Origin: G039954875 sp039954875 | GTDB taxonomy: Bacteria; Bacteroidota; Bacteroidia; Flavobacteriales; Blattabacteriaceae | Reading direction: 5' to 3' | NCBI GenBank assembly: GCA_039954875.1 | Contig: CP157202.1 | Coordinates: 1,364,001 to 1,428,000, forward strand | Length of the DNA stretch: 64,000 nucleotides | Part shown: positions 8,970-18,621 of the stretch, in pieces | How positions within the stretch are numbered: position 1 is the stretch's first letter | Layout: each line of letters opens with the position of its first letter | Position numbers and translations under genes: made by a program | The notes under the pieces: generated by a model | Databases searched by the model: none | Told to the model about the DNA's origin: nothing | Seen by the model: the letters and a program-made list of their open reading frames with translations, nothing else

Positions 8970-9533
8970 ATGCAGACATCGAAAGTAGCCAACCGTTATG
9001 CCAAAGGATTGTTTGAATATGCCCTCAAGGTTCGTAAAGGAGATGTAGTACATGCCGATATGAAAAACTTGGCCGTTTTGGCTAAAGAGAGTCGGGAGTT
9101 ACAAGTATTCCTCCAAAGTCCCTTGTTGAATCCAAGAAGAAAGATCAAGGTTGCTCGAGCAACCTTCAAGTCCTTTTCTGAGATCTCCCAGCGCTTCATC
9201 GAACTTTTGATCCTACACAAAAGAGAGGCCCTTTTAAGACTAGTGGCATTTAAATACCAAAATATGTATCAAATTGATCAAGGTATTGTAGAGGCCGTAG
9301 TCACTACGGCAGTCCCTTTAGATAAGGTTTTAAAAGAGCTGGTAATTGATAAGATTGACAAAGTCTTTGGGTCGGATAAAAAATATGTACTCATCAATGA
9401 AGTCAGTTCAGCCATCATCGGTGGTTTTTTGCTTCGTGTGGGGGATCAACAATTGGATTCAACCGTGAGCGGGCAACTTACCCGGCTTCGCAAAGAACTT
9501 TTAGATGACGATTATAATGTCAAGCGTTATTGA
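8970..9533 (+). CDS. atpH: ATP synthase F1 subunit delta
   Basis: Delta (OSCP) subunit that caps F1 and holds the b stalk, 187 residues. It starts with the typical KVANRYAKGLFEYAL. The middle contains FLQSPLLNPRRKIKVARATF, and the C-terminal domain has IIGGFLLRVGDQQLDSTVSGQLTRLR, cut here into family-typical pieces. Position between atpF and atpA is canonical. Confidence 0.95.
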   Translation: MQTSKVANRYAKGLFEYALKVRKGDVVHADMKNLAVLAKESRELQVFLQSPLLNPRRKIKVARATFKSFSEISQRFIELLILHKREALLRLVAFKYQNMYQIDQGIVEAVVTTAVPLDKVLKELVIDKIDKVFGSDKKYVLINEVSSAIIGGFLLRVGDQQLDSTVSGQLTRLRKELLDDDYNVKRY

Positions 9534-9551
9534 AAGAAACAAAAGTTTTTT

Positions 9552-11135
9552 ATGCCAGAAATAAAACCGGCTGAAGTATCAGCTATATTAAAACAACAAT
9601 TATCTGGATTTCAGTCTGATAGTCAGCTTACCGAGTCAGGTGTCGTCTTGCAGATCGGTGATGGAGTAGCTCGTATTTATGGATTGAACCAAGCATGTTA
9701 TGGAGAACTGGTCGAGTTTCATACCGGCTTGGAGGGTGTGGTGCTCAATCTCGAAGAAGATCATGTAGGGGTTGTTTTGCTAGGTCCTGCGGCAGAAATA
9801 AGAGAGGGCGATACAGTCAAGCGTACTGGGCAGATATCTTCACTCTGTGTGGGAGAAGGCATGCTGGGGCGTGTGGTTAACACTTTGGGACACCCTATCG
9901 ACGGGAAGGGTCCAATTGAAGGGCCGCTTTTCGAAATGCCGCTTGAGCGCAAAGCACCGGGGGTGATCTATCGTCAGCCGGTGAACGAACCCTTGCAAAC
10001 TGGTATTAAGACCATCGATACAATGATCCCCATCGGTCGTGGGCAACGTGAATTGATCATTGGAGACCGTCAGACTGGTAAAACTACTATAGCCATAGAT
10101 ACCATCTTGAATCAAAAAGAATTTTACGATTGTGGCAAACCGATTTATTGCATTTATGTAGCCATCGGTCAAAAAGGTTCTACTGTAGCAAGCATTGTGA
10201 AAACCTTGGAGGCACATGGTGCTTTGCCCTATACGGTAGTTGTAGCGGCTAATGCCTCTTATCCTGCGCCAATGCAAGTATTTGCTCCTTTTGCCGGAAC
10301 AGCCATCGGCGAATATTTCCGCGATACGGGTCGGCCCGTTTTAATCATCTACGATGACCTTTCTAAACAAGCAGTGGCCTATAGAGAGGTTTCCTTACTC
10401 TTGCGCCGTCCACCCGGACGTGAAGCCTACCCCGGAGATGTATTTTACCTACATTCGCGCCTGCTTGAGCGTGCAGCCAAAATCATCCAAGATGATGTGA
10501 TTGCTGCGCAGATGAATGATCTCCCCAAATCATTGAAAGGTCATATCAAAGGAGGTGGATCCTTGACCGCTTTGCCGATCATAGAGACCCAAGCGGGTGA
10601 TGTCTCTGCTTATATCCCTACCAATGTCATATCTATCACAGATGGGCAGATTTTTCTAGAGACCGACTTGTTCAATGCTGGAGTACGTCCTGCTATCAAT
10701 GAAGGAATCTCCGTCTCACGTATAGGTGGTGCTGCTCAGATCAAATCAATGAAAAAAGTGGCTGGAACGCTCAAGTTGAATCAGGCTCAATATCACGAAT
10801 TAGAGGCCTTTGCCAAATTCAGTTCGGATCTTGATGCTGCTACCATGGCTGTGATCAGCAAGGGACAACGCAATGTGGAGTTACTCAAACAAGCTGGCAA
10901 TTCACCCTATAAAGTAGCTGACCAAGTAGCTATTATCTACGCCGGCACGAAAAATCTACTCAAAGATGTGCCGTTGAACAAGGTCAAAGAATTTGAAGAA
11001 TCCTATATCACTTACATCAATCACAAACATCCTGATGTGTTGGATGCCTTGAGAAAAGGTCATTTTGACGATAATTTAACCAAAGTTTTGGAGGAAGCCG
11101 CTCAAGAGATGAGCACTAAATATCTGCCTCATTAA
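9552..11135 (+). CDS. atpA: ATP synthase F1 subunit alpha
   Basis: Non-catalytic nucleotide-binding subunit of F1, 527 residues. The beta-barrel N-domain starts MPEIKPAEVSAILKQQL. The P-loop GDRQTGKTTIA is at about 171, and PIGRGQREL precedes it. The region with SYPAPMQVFAPFAGTAIGEYF, LLRRPPGREAYPGDVFYLHS and SISDGQIFLE-like ITDGQIFLE matches alpha rather than beta. No defects. Confidence 0.97.
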   Translation: MPEIKPAEVSAILKQQLSGFQSDSQLTESGVVLQIGDGVARIYGLNQACYGELVEFHTGLEGVVLNLEEDHVGVVLLGPAAEIREGDTVKRTGQISSLCVGEGMLGRVVNTLGHPIDGKGPIEGPLFEMPLERKAPGVIYRQPVNEPLQTGIKTIDTMIPIGRGQRELIIGDRQTGKTTIAIDTILNQKEFYDCGKPIYCIYVAIGQKGSTVASIVKTLEAHGALPYTVVVAANASYPAPMQVFAPFAGTAIGEYFRDTGRPVLIIYDDLSKQAVAYREVSLLLRRPPGREAYPGDVFYLHSRLLERAAKIIQDDVIAAQMNDLPKSLKGHIKGGGSLTALPIIETQAGDVSAYIPTNVISITDGQIFLETDLFNAGVRPAINEGISVSRIGGAAQIKSMKKVAGTLKLNQAQYHELEAFAKFSSDLDAATMAVISKGQRNVELLKQAGNSPYKVADQVAIIYAGTKNLLKDVPLNKVKEFEESYITYINHKHPDVLDALRKGHFDDNLTKVLEEAAQEMSTKYLPH

Positions 11136-11156
11136 TCTTCTTATCTCACAACTGTT

Positions 11157-12017
11157 ATGCCGAATTTAAAAGAAATAAAAGGTAGGATCCATTCGGTAGC
11201 TTCTATCACGCAGATCACAGGCGCTATGAAAATGATATCAGCTACCAAGTTGAAGAAAGCACAAGAAGCGGTTGTACGTATGCGGCCGTACGCTGAGAAA
11301 ATCAAGCAACTTCTCGGGGAGATTTGTACGGTCATCAGAGAAAACACCTTGCAGCGATATACTGTAGCACCTTCAGGTGGTAAGGTTTTGTCTATCGTAG
11401 TCACATCCAATCGTGGTCTTTGCGGGGCATTTAACTCTTCCATAGTTCGGAAAGTATCCTGCATGGCAAAGAGGAGGTATAAAGAAGAAATCCAACTTTT
11501 GACGATCGGTAAGAAGGGTAAAGATCTTTTGTCCAAAAAGTACACGCTTTATGCAGACTGGAGCTATCTCTTCGAGATGTTAAGTTTTGAAAGGATCTCT
11601 GAGGTCACCGATGGCTTAATCAGGGAATGCTTAGGAGGTGCCTTCACTGAAGTAAAATTAGTCTACAATCGTTTTAAAAATGCAGCCTCTCAAGAGATAA
11701 TCACTGAAGTTTTTTTTCCCATCATGGTACCAAAAGTTGAAACTTCAGGGGATGCCTCTGATTATATTTTCGAGCCTTCTAAAAATATTATTTTTGATCA
11801 ACTTGCCCTCAAATCATTGAAACTGCAATTCTTCAGAGCCATATTGGAGTCCTATGCTTCTGAACATGGGGCACGTATGATGGCCATGCATAAAGCCACA
11901 GAAAACGCCTCGGATCTGAAAGCCGGTCTGATGCTTACCTACAACAAAGCCAGGCAAGCATCTATCACCAAGGAAATACTTGAGATCGTTGGTGGGTCGG
12001 AAGCATTAAATGGGTAA
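11157..12017 (+). CDS. atpG: ATP synthase F1 subunit gamma
   Basis: Central-shaft subunit, 286 residues. The N-terminal helix reads MPNLKEIKGRIHSVASITQI then TGAMKMISATKLKKAQ. The core has VVTSNRGLCGAFNSSI. The C-terminal helix has MMAMHKATENASDLKAGLML and then NKARQASITKEILEIVGG. It ends the operon; atpD and atpC are encoded elsewhere (63.6-64 kb here), the usual Bacteroidota split. Confidence 0.96.
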   Translation: MPNLKEIKGRIHSVASITQITGAMKMISATKLKKAQEAVVRMRPYAEKIKQLLGEICTVIRENTLQRYTVAPSGGKVLSIVVTSNRGLCGAFNSSIVRKVSCMAKRRYKEEIQLLTIGKKGKDLLSKKYTLYADWSYLFEMLSFERISEVTDGLIRECLGGAFTEVKLVYNRFKNAASQEIITEVFFPIMVPKVETSGDASDYIFEPSKNIIFDQLALKSLKLQFFRAILESYASEHGARMMAMHKATENASDLKAGLMLTYNKARQASITKEILEIVGGSEALNG

Positions 12018-12129
12018 TATTCATCTTACAATAAATTAAAAATTAATTTTTTATTTTAATATAAGTAATGTATCCTAATGAGGATGATAAGATTTAACAA
12101 ACAGATAAAATAAATTTAATTTAATCAAG

Positions 12130-13160
12130 GGGTTGTTTTTCCGGAAAGACGTGAATGAGGCCTTATCACTGCACGTTTATGAGATCACTGAACGGATACA
12201 GAATAAGAGTCATGAGATCCAAAATATCAAGAGCGAGATCAGTAAAATTGTCATCGGGAAAAGTTATATGATAGATAGATTCCTGATTGGTCTTTTAGAC
12301 AAATGACATGTCTTATTGGAAGACCCGCCTAGGTTAGCCAAAACTTTGGTGATCAAAATATTAGCTAAGGTCCATTCATAGCTCGTTTTCTAGGATACAA
12401 TTCACATCAGACCTTTTGCCTTCCGACGTAGTATGCACACTAGTCTATAATTAGAAAGACAATAATTTTATCGTAAAAAATAGGGCGATTTTTACCAATT
12501 TCGTCTTAGCTAATGATATCAACCGTGCACCAATAAAGGTGCAGTCTGCACTTTTAGAAGTCCAGCAAGAAAAGCAAGTAACGATCGGTGATGAGACTTT
12601 TTTTTTTGAAATAACCATTCCTAGTCCTGGCTACTCAAAATCAGGTAGATCATGGGAATACTTATTCTTTACCTGAAGCACGGGTAGACCATTTCATGAT
12701 GAAGTATATCATTGATTATACAGACGTTAAATCCGATAAGAAGATTATAAAGGCTGGTTTGAATGGAAATGTGTACAGGCCTGAACCGTGGTGACTCAAT
12801 AAGATATTTTACAAACTAGGGAGGTGTTGTATCATTTCCATATTGATAAAAAGATTAAACAATATATTTTAAGCATCGTTTTTGCAATGAGCCATCCAAC
12901 ATTATATCATTTAGATGCGTTAATCCCTATGGTTGCTTCCAAGGCTTCCCCGCAGGGGGAACATACAGTTGACTTTGTCTGCTAGAGTATATACTTTCTT
13001 ACAAGGACGTGGATGTCTCATTCCGGAAGATATTCTCTGCGATATCTAAAGACGTATTGCGTTAGGATCACGGTTAACCTATGAGAAGCTTAGGCAAGAA
13101 ATGCCAATACAGATGAGATCATTCATCACCTATTGAATACGATACAGGTACCTTGATGGG
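12130..13160 (+). pseudogene. MoxR-family AAA+ ATPase remnant
   Basis: Plus-strand frames give MoxR in order: SKIVIGKSYMIDRFLIGLL, then LLEDPPRLAKTLVIKILAK (degraded P-loop region), FVLADEINRAP-like and KVQSALLEVQQEKQVTIGDE, then ATQNQVDHGNTYSLPEARVD and an HRI-type C-terminal trace to about 13160. Stops and at least four frame changes make it non-functional. MoxR proteins are chaperone-like ATPases working with DUF58/VWA partners, whose remnants follow in the expected order. Ends are approximate. Confidence 0.85.
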
Positions 13161-13724
13161 ACCCAAATCTAAAACATAAAACCATCCCTGATCCCACCAA
13201 ATGGCTTTCATTGCATCCGTGGAAGCAGACGTGTACAAAAGAGTTTTTAGTGTTTTAATACTAATCAGCGAGTAGTAAGATATGTTTCCTAACATGCCTT
13301 AATCATAATGAAAGTTATAGGATTTTTGAGAATGTCCAAATTCATTTTAATCGGTATAATTTTGAGCTCTGGGTCGTCGAGTTACATACACGTTTGGATT
13401 TTGTAGATGTAGTTGTTTTGACCGTACCTTATTACCCAGCACGGAGTTCATGCCTTATGTTGAGATCAGTTGGAAGTTGATGCCTAAATATTGGAGATGT
13501 GGCTAGGCTACTGGAGGCAGCAAACGCTACATTGGTTTTGAGATGCTTGGTTTATAGGAGATTGTATAGTTTATTTCTGAGATCGATTTGCGATCCCAAC
13601 AGCCCATACAACGACTAAGGATGCGTCCATAATACAGAATGTGATTTTAATCATCTGAAAGTGGCTTCTGGTAGTCCATTGCAGACTCATATGTTTTACC
13701 ATTTAGCCTATACGATGTGGTCAT
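13161..13724. other. Unassigned decayed stretch inside the dead moxR/bat operon
   Basis: Plus-strand frames show short protein-like runs (for example near 13330-13450) that are broken by stops. No family could be assigned. Position between MoxR and DUF58 remnants suggests a further lost member of the same operon or the tail of moxR. Confidence 0.4.
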
Positions 13725-14560
13725 CAGAGAAATTTTTAAGAAAAAAAGACGTATCGACATTAAGACTAAAAGGCTTAACAAACACCTTTTTATTGGTAAT
13801 TATCATAGTTTTTTTTTAAAAGTCGTGAGATAACTTTCAAGGAAGTGCGACCGTATCAATACGGAAATGATATACATACCATAGATTTGAATAAAACAAC
13901 TCATTGAAATGAAGCCGTATGTCAAAGTATTTGAAGAGAAACGTAAGCTCACTCTGATGTTGATGATCGATGTGAGTGCTTCGATACTTTTCGGTACTCG
14001 CCTTAAGACTAAAAAGGAGGTGATGATCGAGCTTTATGCTGTCTTGGACTTCTCGGCTATAAAAAATAATGATAAAATAGGGGCTCTTCTTTTTAGCAAT
14101 CAAGTAAAATTTCTCATCCCGCCAAAGAAAAAGCGTTTCAATGTGTTATACTTGATCAAAGAATTAATTTATTTTAAATATTTACAAAAAAATCGTTTTG
14201 ATTCAAATACTTGAATATTTAGTGAAGGTGGTGAAAAAGAAAGCTATCGTCGTCGTATTGTCGAATTTCATTGGAGCTAATTATTAAAAGTCTTTGCAGA
14301 TGGCAACTAAACAACATGCCTTGATTAAAATTTCGTGTCTTTGACGAAAAAGAAAAAAATGCCTAATGTCGATATACTTTATATCCAAGATAAGGAAAGT
14401 AGTGAGCTGGTTTTAGCCTATATTTATTCTAAAGCAATCCTAGGGTCTTATGAGGTTTTTTATCAAGATATGCAGGGATATTTTTTCTAACAATTTAGAA
14501 AATATTATGCTAAACCTTTAAATATTAGAACTAATGAGAATAATATAAAAGGTTTTTAAA
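13725..14560 (+). pseudogene. DUF58 protein remnant
   Basis: The order of the DUF58 family is readable across frames: RRIDIKTKRLNKHLFIGNYHS at about 13745-13805, KEVRPYQYGNDIHTIDLNKT at about 13840-13895, then after a frameshift KPYVKVFEEKRKLTLMLMID, KTKKEVMIELYAVLDFSAIK and NNDKIGALLFSNQVK (13909-14214). Beyond that only short pieces such as SSELVLAYIYSKAILGSYEV remain. A 101-residue open frame survives but lacks both ends of the domain. The protein would have been the partner of the MoxR ATPase. Confidence 0.88.
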
Positions 14561-14569
14561 TCATTTTAA

Positions 14570-15410
14570 ATATTCTTATACTTGAAAAGTATTTGTATAA
14601 AGTTTATTTAGTTTTTTTATTTACCATTTGGCTTGTATCGGTACAGAAAGTCGTGTCTAAGGTAAACCGTACACAGTCATCCGCATAGGAGTGCCCTTGC
14701 ATTATGCTATTGGGTTGACTGAAAATTATGGAAATCAAGGTCACCTTAGGTGCCTTAGAGAGCTGATACGATCATATTGTTGTATTTTCTAAAACGCGGA
14801 AGAAAAAAGGATTGATACCAACCGTATCAAATGTCAATATGAACTTTTGCTGATGGCTTATGATAGCGGCTGTTATTCTTTGTTCCCTATTCCTATTGTA
14901 ATCGATGGCAAGTATACTATCCGTACACAGCGTTTTGATATCATGATAAAGGATATGGTGACAAATACCTTCAAATATCCTTTGTATGAGATCAAAGGTA
15001 TCATACATGAATCATATTCTTTAAAGATTATTTGGTAAAATATGGGGTCTATTTTACTTTCGTGGGATCGGGTCTGATCTTATTAGGAATAGTTGGGATT
15101 CTTTTCCTCATCGAGCGATGAAAAAAACTTAAATTCAAAGTCTAGTATTATAGTCTTATAAGGGGCTTTGAGGTCTTTGAAAAAACTGGATGAAGTATCT
15201 CATAAGCAACATATTGAAAAAATGGAGATATATTATAGGGAGTTTACTAATATTTTAAGAATGTATATCTACCCGCATTTTGGGTTTAATGCTTTAGGAT
15301 CGGTTTCGGGTCAGATCATCACTTATTTAAAAAGTAAAAAGATATTAACTCCGGATCAGATCAAAGGAATGTGTAAATTTTTTCATACTTAGGGATCAGG
15401 TAAAGTTTGC
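14570..15410 (+). pseudogene. DUF4381-like membrane protein remnant of the Bat operon
   Basis: Traces of the protein that in Bacteroidota lies between the DUF58 gene and batA. They include YDSGCYSLFPIPIVIDGKYT near 14860-14920 and FKYPLYEIKG near 14970. After stops comes a C-terminal part with MEIYYREFTNILRMYIYPHF and GFNALGSVSGQIITYLKSKK at 15220-15350. The remnant has lost its membrane segment and reading frame. The name rests on gene order and weak motif resemblance. Confidence 0.6.
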
Positions 15411-15523
15411 TAAGTTAAAATCTGACGTTAGAGAGGCTCAAGAATATCGGTCCATGGTGGGGATTTTTTTAGAGGTCATCCATGCAGTAGCTTATGTATA
15501 TGTTGAGACACAGGTACAGGTAG

Positions 15524-15748
15524 ATGATGAGTAATTGTGAATTTCAAAAACCAGTATTTTTATTATTGTTATTAGGGGTCCCTTTTATATGGTGGTGGTT
15601 TTTTATTCACTCCAAAAAAGTTTCTGCCTTATATTTATCTTCTTTGACCCCTTTTCGAAAAGCTAAGAATAGGGTTTGGATCAGGTTGATACCCCCGTGC
15701 TGTATGTTTTCCTTACCCTTGTTTGACTTTTGCTGATAGCAGCAGCCC
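15524..15748 (+). pseudogene. batA: BatA N-terminal remnant, fused into gltD
   Basis: An open frame of 70 codons begins MMSNCEFQKPVFLLLLLGVP and continues FIWWWFFIHSKKVSALYLSS, the anchor of aerotolerance-type BatA proteins. The second membrane helix is readable in another frame as IPPVLYVFLTLV then LLLIAAA. At that point the sequence passes into the interior of glutamate synthase small subunit. The von Willebrand A domain (about 250 residues) is absent, so this is a deletion remnant and not just a frameshifted gene. Confidence 0.75.
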
Positions 15749-16770
15749 ACTTCAATAATACCGGTAGTGAAAGATATTCGAGCGCGATGAGCCCCCCAGA
15801 AATCCACTTCGCTACTACATCTCAAACTTCAAATTAAAAAAATTGGTGATCAATAGCCGGATTGCAATGATGGAATAAGAAGGCGTAAACTTTCAATGCC
15901 ATGCCCATATAGGCGTCAACATACCTATCAACGACCTTTTTGGTAGAATACTAAGTCATCATATTAGCTAATAGTGCTACTGTGCCTAACTATCTACCAC
16001 CAGTCACAAGGAGTCAACTCAAAGGAGTACACTTTGCTATGGAATACCTCAAACAACAAAACAAACGGAACGCTTAAAAAAAAATAGCACATATGGCCCG
16101 AGATCGAAAGCAATATCCTGACCTAAGAACTCACCACCACAGACAAACACGTGATAGTCATGGGAGGAAGCTATACTGATAGCGACTGTATCGGGAACAG
16201 CCTATCGGCAAAAAGCCCGATCCGTCACCCAACTCGAGCTCATGCCTATCACTCCCCAAACACGAACAACTGCTATGCCTTGGCTCATACACAATTCTGT
16301 TCAAACCCTTCTCCTCACGTGAGGAGAAGGGCAAGAGGTAATAGCCATTACTTACCAAAGCTTTAATCGGAGACACATAAAGCAGCGTCAAAACAATCCA
16401 AGCAGTCGCCAATCTTGAGTGGCAACTCAGTGCGGAAGGACCACCCAGTACAATTCATCGAAGTTTCGGGCAGCCATAGCAAACTTCCCTGTGACCTAAC
16501 CTTGTTGACTATAGAATTTATGAATCCACAACTAACCCTGATAACCCAAATGGGTGTACACCTAAACAAAAGGTGATTGATTCAAGCCTCCAAGAAAGCC
16601 TTCGAGACCAACCTACCCAAAATATTCACTTATTGCGACACGCGGCGTGGACAATCACTAGTGGTATAGAAGATCAGCAAAGGGCACAAATACTCCCCGA
16701 AAGGTTGACGAATTCTTCATGTGCAATTCTTCCCTAAAACTCAAAGACCAAAACGTGATACATACCCCCT
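15733..16770 (+). pseudogene. gltD: Glutamate synthase small subunit remnant, N-terminus deleted
   Basis: From about 15733 the frames spell GltD from its first Rossmann motif onward: LIAAAHFNNTG, ERDEPPRNPLRYY then NFKLKKLVINSRIAMMEEEG, VNFQCHAHIGVNIPINDLFG, LKGVHFAMEYLKQQNKRNA, KHVIVMGGSYTDSDCIGNSL (second nucleotide-binding motif, GGDTGSDC in normal enzymes), then FMNPQLTLITQMGVHLNK and a CDTRRGQSLVV trace. Roughly 140 N-terminal residues with the Fe-S cysteines are missing, and the rest is frameshifted. GltD normally reduces flavin for glutamate synthesis from glutamine and 2-oxoglutarate. Confidence 0.85.
16306..16331. repeat. Perfect 26-nt palindrome inside gltD remnant
   Basis: The half-site CCCTTCTCCTCAC (16306-16318) is followed with no spacer by its exact reverse complement (16319-16331). 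It coincides with the part of gltD that encodes the SSxxEEG motif, so it probably arose by perfection of a near-palindromic coding sequence and not by insertion (inference). A related imperfect one lies at 17362-17389. Confidence 0.8.
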
Positions 16771-16959
16771 ATCTCACACCCCTGATCCTATATACACAAG
16801 ACTACCAACCAGTCACTATTACACACCTCCGGCAAGAAAAAAGATGGAAAAAACCTCTTAAGATTGGGCACTTTTCACTGGCAGATACATAAGTAAAAAT
16901 CATGTGATATCTTCCGGATCGGCCGAAAGGAAAAGAAGCTCTTTGTACTCCTGCCTACG
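16771..16959. other. Gap between convergent gltD and glcD remnants
   Basis: About 190 bp with a short open plus-strand frame (TPLILYTQDYQPVTITHL) that I cannot assign, and no clear coding on the minus strand. Probably eroded ends of the two facing pseudogenes. Confidence 0.35.
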
Positions 16960-18490
16960 AGCCAACTAATCCAGTAACGAATAGATCGAGATCTCCTCCA
17001 TATAACACACCAGGCGCAAAAATATCACATAAGACAACAATAGCTAAAAGTACTATAATAATGGTTCTGTTTAGCATTTTGAAAGATCTCTTGAATAATA
17101 CCCGAGCTACCCAGAGCATATATATCACTCAGTAGAAAGTTATGGCCAAGAGTATATCCTCTCGTATACTATTAAAAAAATATGTAAAGTTCTCCGGCTC
17201 CAGCATGGGCATAGTGGACTATTTTCTGTCCAAAGCGGGCTATAATCTGTCCAAATGCTGCGATATAATCAGATAAATTTTCGATCCCTTACAGCTATAT
17301 CTTCGACACAACGTGAGCTGAGCATACTCAGTCCTGCCTTGCGAAGTTCATAAGCTTTTTCGCCTTACCCTGGAGAAGTAAGGGAAGGCATAACCCAAAC
17401 TATGAGTTTTCAAATCTTATATCAATTTTTAGGCAAGGGTTGATGTTACTTTTTCTTCATCGGATCATATCGAGAGTAGGAGTATAACTTTGGGTTATCC
17501 CTCAATAAATCACATATTTTTATATTAGATGCGGTTTTGGGTAAGACCGTTCAGAATGAAATGGTCTATCAATTCACATACGTATAAACTGTGTTTCATA
17601 GCAATGGGTTTAGCCTGCATGGCTTCTTCGACACTCCTGAAATGAGCATAAACCAAGATATCATGCCAAGGTGGAAGCCTGTCTACATGTAAGATGATCT
17701 CTGTGATAAAATCCAAAGTACCTTCCGAACCACTAAGCATCTTAGCCAGGTTGAACCCTTATACCTTTTCGTTGAAGGAATTCATTTGGATCAATGCATC
17801 GAGTACCATAGCCGGTGTTGCGCCTATGAATGTATGCGGAAATTATTCGCGAGTATTTTATTACTTTTCAGGGTTCTTAAACGCCTCATAAAAGGCTAGA
17901 TAGATGTGATCTTCGATGTCTTTTTGCAATAGTTTTTATATGAACGTTTCAGGGATTAAAGTTTTGAAAGTAGCGATAGATCCGTCCGAAAGAATACACC
18001 GCAATGCCAGTACATGATCACGGGTACTGCAGTAATGTATATAGGTCGAGCCGCAGGAATTATTTCCTACTATACCTCCGATTATGCAACGGTTGGAGGT
18101 AAAGGTATTCGGTCTAAAAAAGAGACTATATACTTTCAAAGTTTAATTAAACTTATCTCGGCACACCCAATTAAACACGTGCCCATCCCTTCTTCAGGAT
18201 AAATCTCTGTGATCTACCGGCATATAGCAACCGGATATTCACTACGATTCCATCCCATACGCATTGTCCGGCCAGTGAAGTCCCCGATGCACGGGGTATC
18301 AGGACCAACCCCTTCTTGTGTAAAAAATCGTATAAGTCGTATGATCCATGCCTCATCTTTAGGCTAAACGACTGCCCGAAGCAGCTCCCTGTAGACCGAG
18401 GCATCTTTGGCATAGATCTTCCGCATCATATTGCTGGTAAAACAATATCCTTTCAAAATATGAACTAGTGCTACAAGGTTTGAAATAAAA
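16960..18490 (-). pseudogene. GlcD-type FAD-linked dehydrogenase remnant
   Basis: Minus-strand frames give an FAD_binding_4 oxidoreductase. Near 18430 the reading is MRKIYAKDASVYREL, then LIPRASGTSLAGQCVWDGIV (18320-18260). Next come TFTSNRCIIGGIVGNNSCGS (flavin pocket) and YCSTRDHVLALRCILSDGS (18110-17990). LSGSEGTLDFITEIILHVD follows at 17735-17680, ELIDHFIL near 17570, KAYELRKAGLSML near 17330, and a VHYAHAGAGELYI trace near 17170. Many stops and frame changes intervene. The pattern with NNSCGS fits the long lactate/glycolate-type dehydrogenases, but no Fe-S C-terminal half is readable below 16960. The lower end is uncertain. Confidence 0.85.
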
Positions 18491-18621
18491 GAAATGGTGT
18501 GTAGTGAACGTTACTCCTTATCGTGTAAATCGTTGTTAGGAGGAGATTGGTCTATTTTCCGATTGGTGTATGAGGTCTTAGCATCGTAAATAATTACATT
18601 TAACTCCTAAAATAATTCATT

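Noticed and set aside
9840..10277. 145-codon minus-strand frame inside atpA
   Set aside because: atpA is complete on the plus strand and the opposite frame has no recognisable protein character.
12018..18490. The decayed region as a mobile-element graveyard
   Set aside because: All readable remnants are ordinary chromosomal genes in normal operon order; no transposase fragment, terminal inverted repeat or target duplication was seen.
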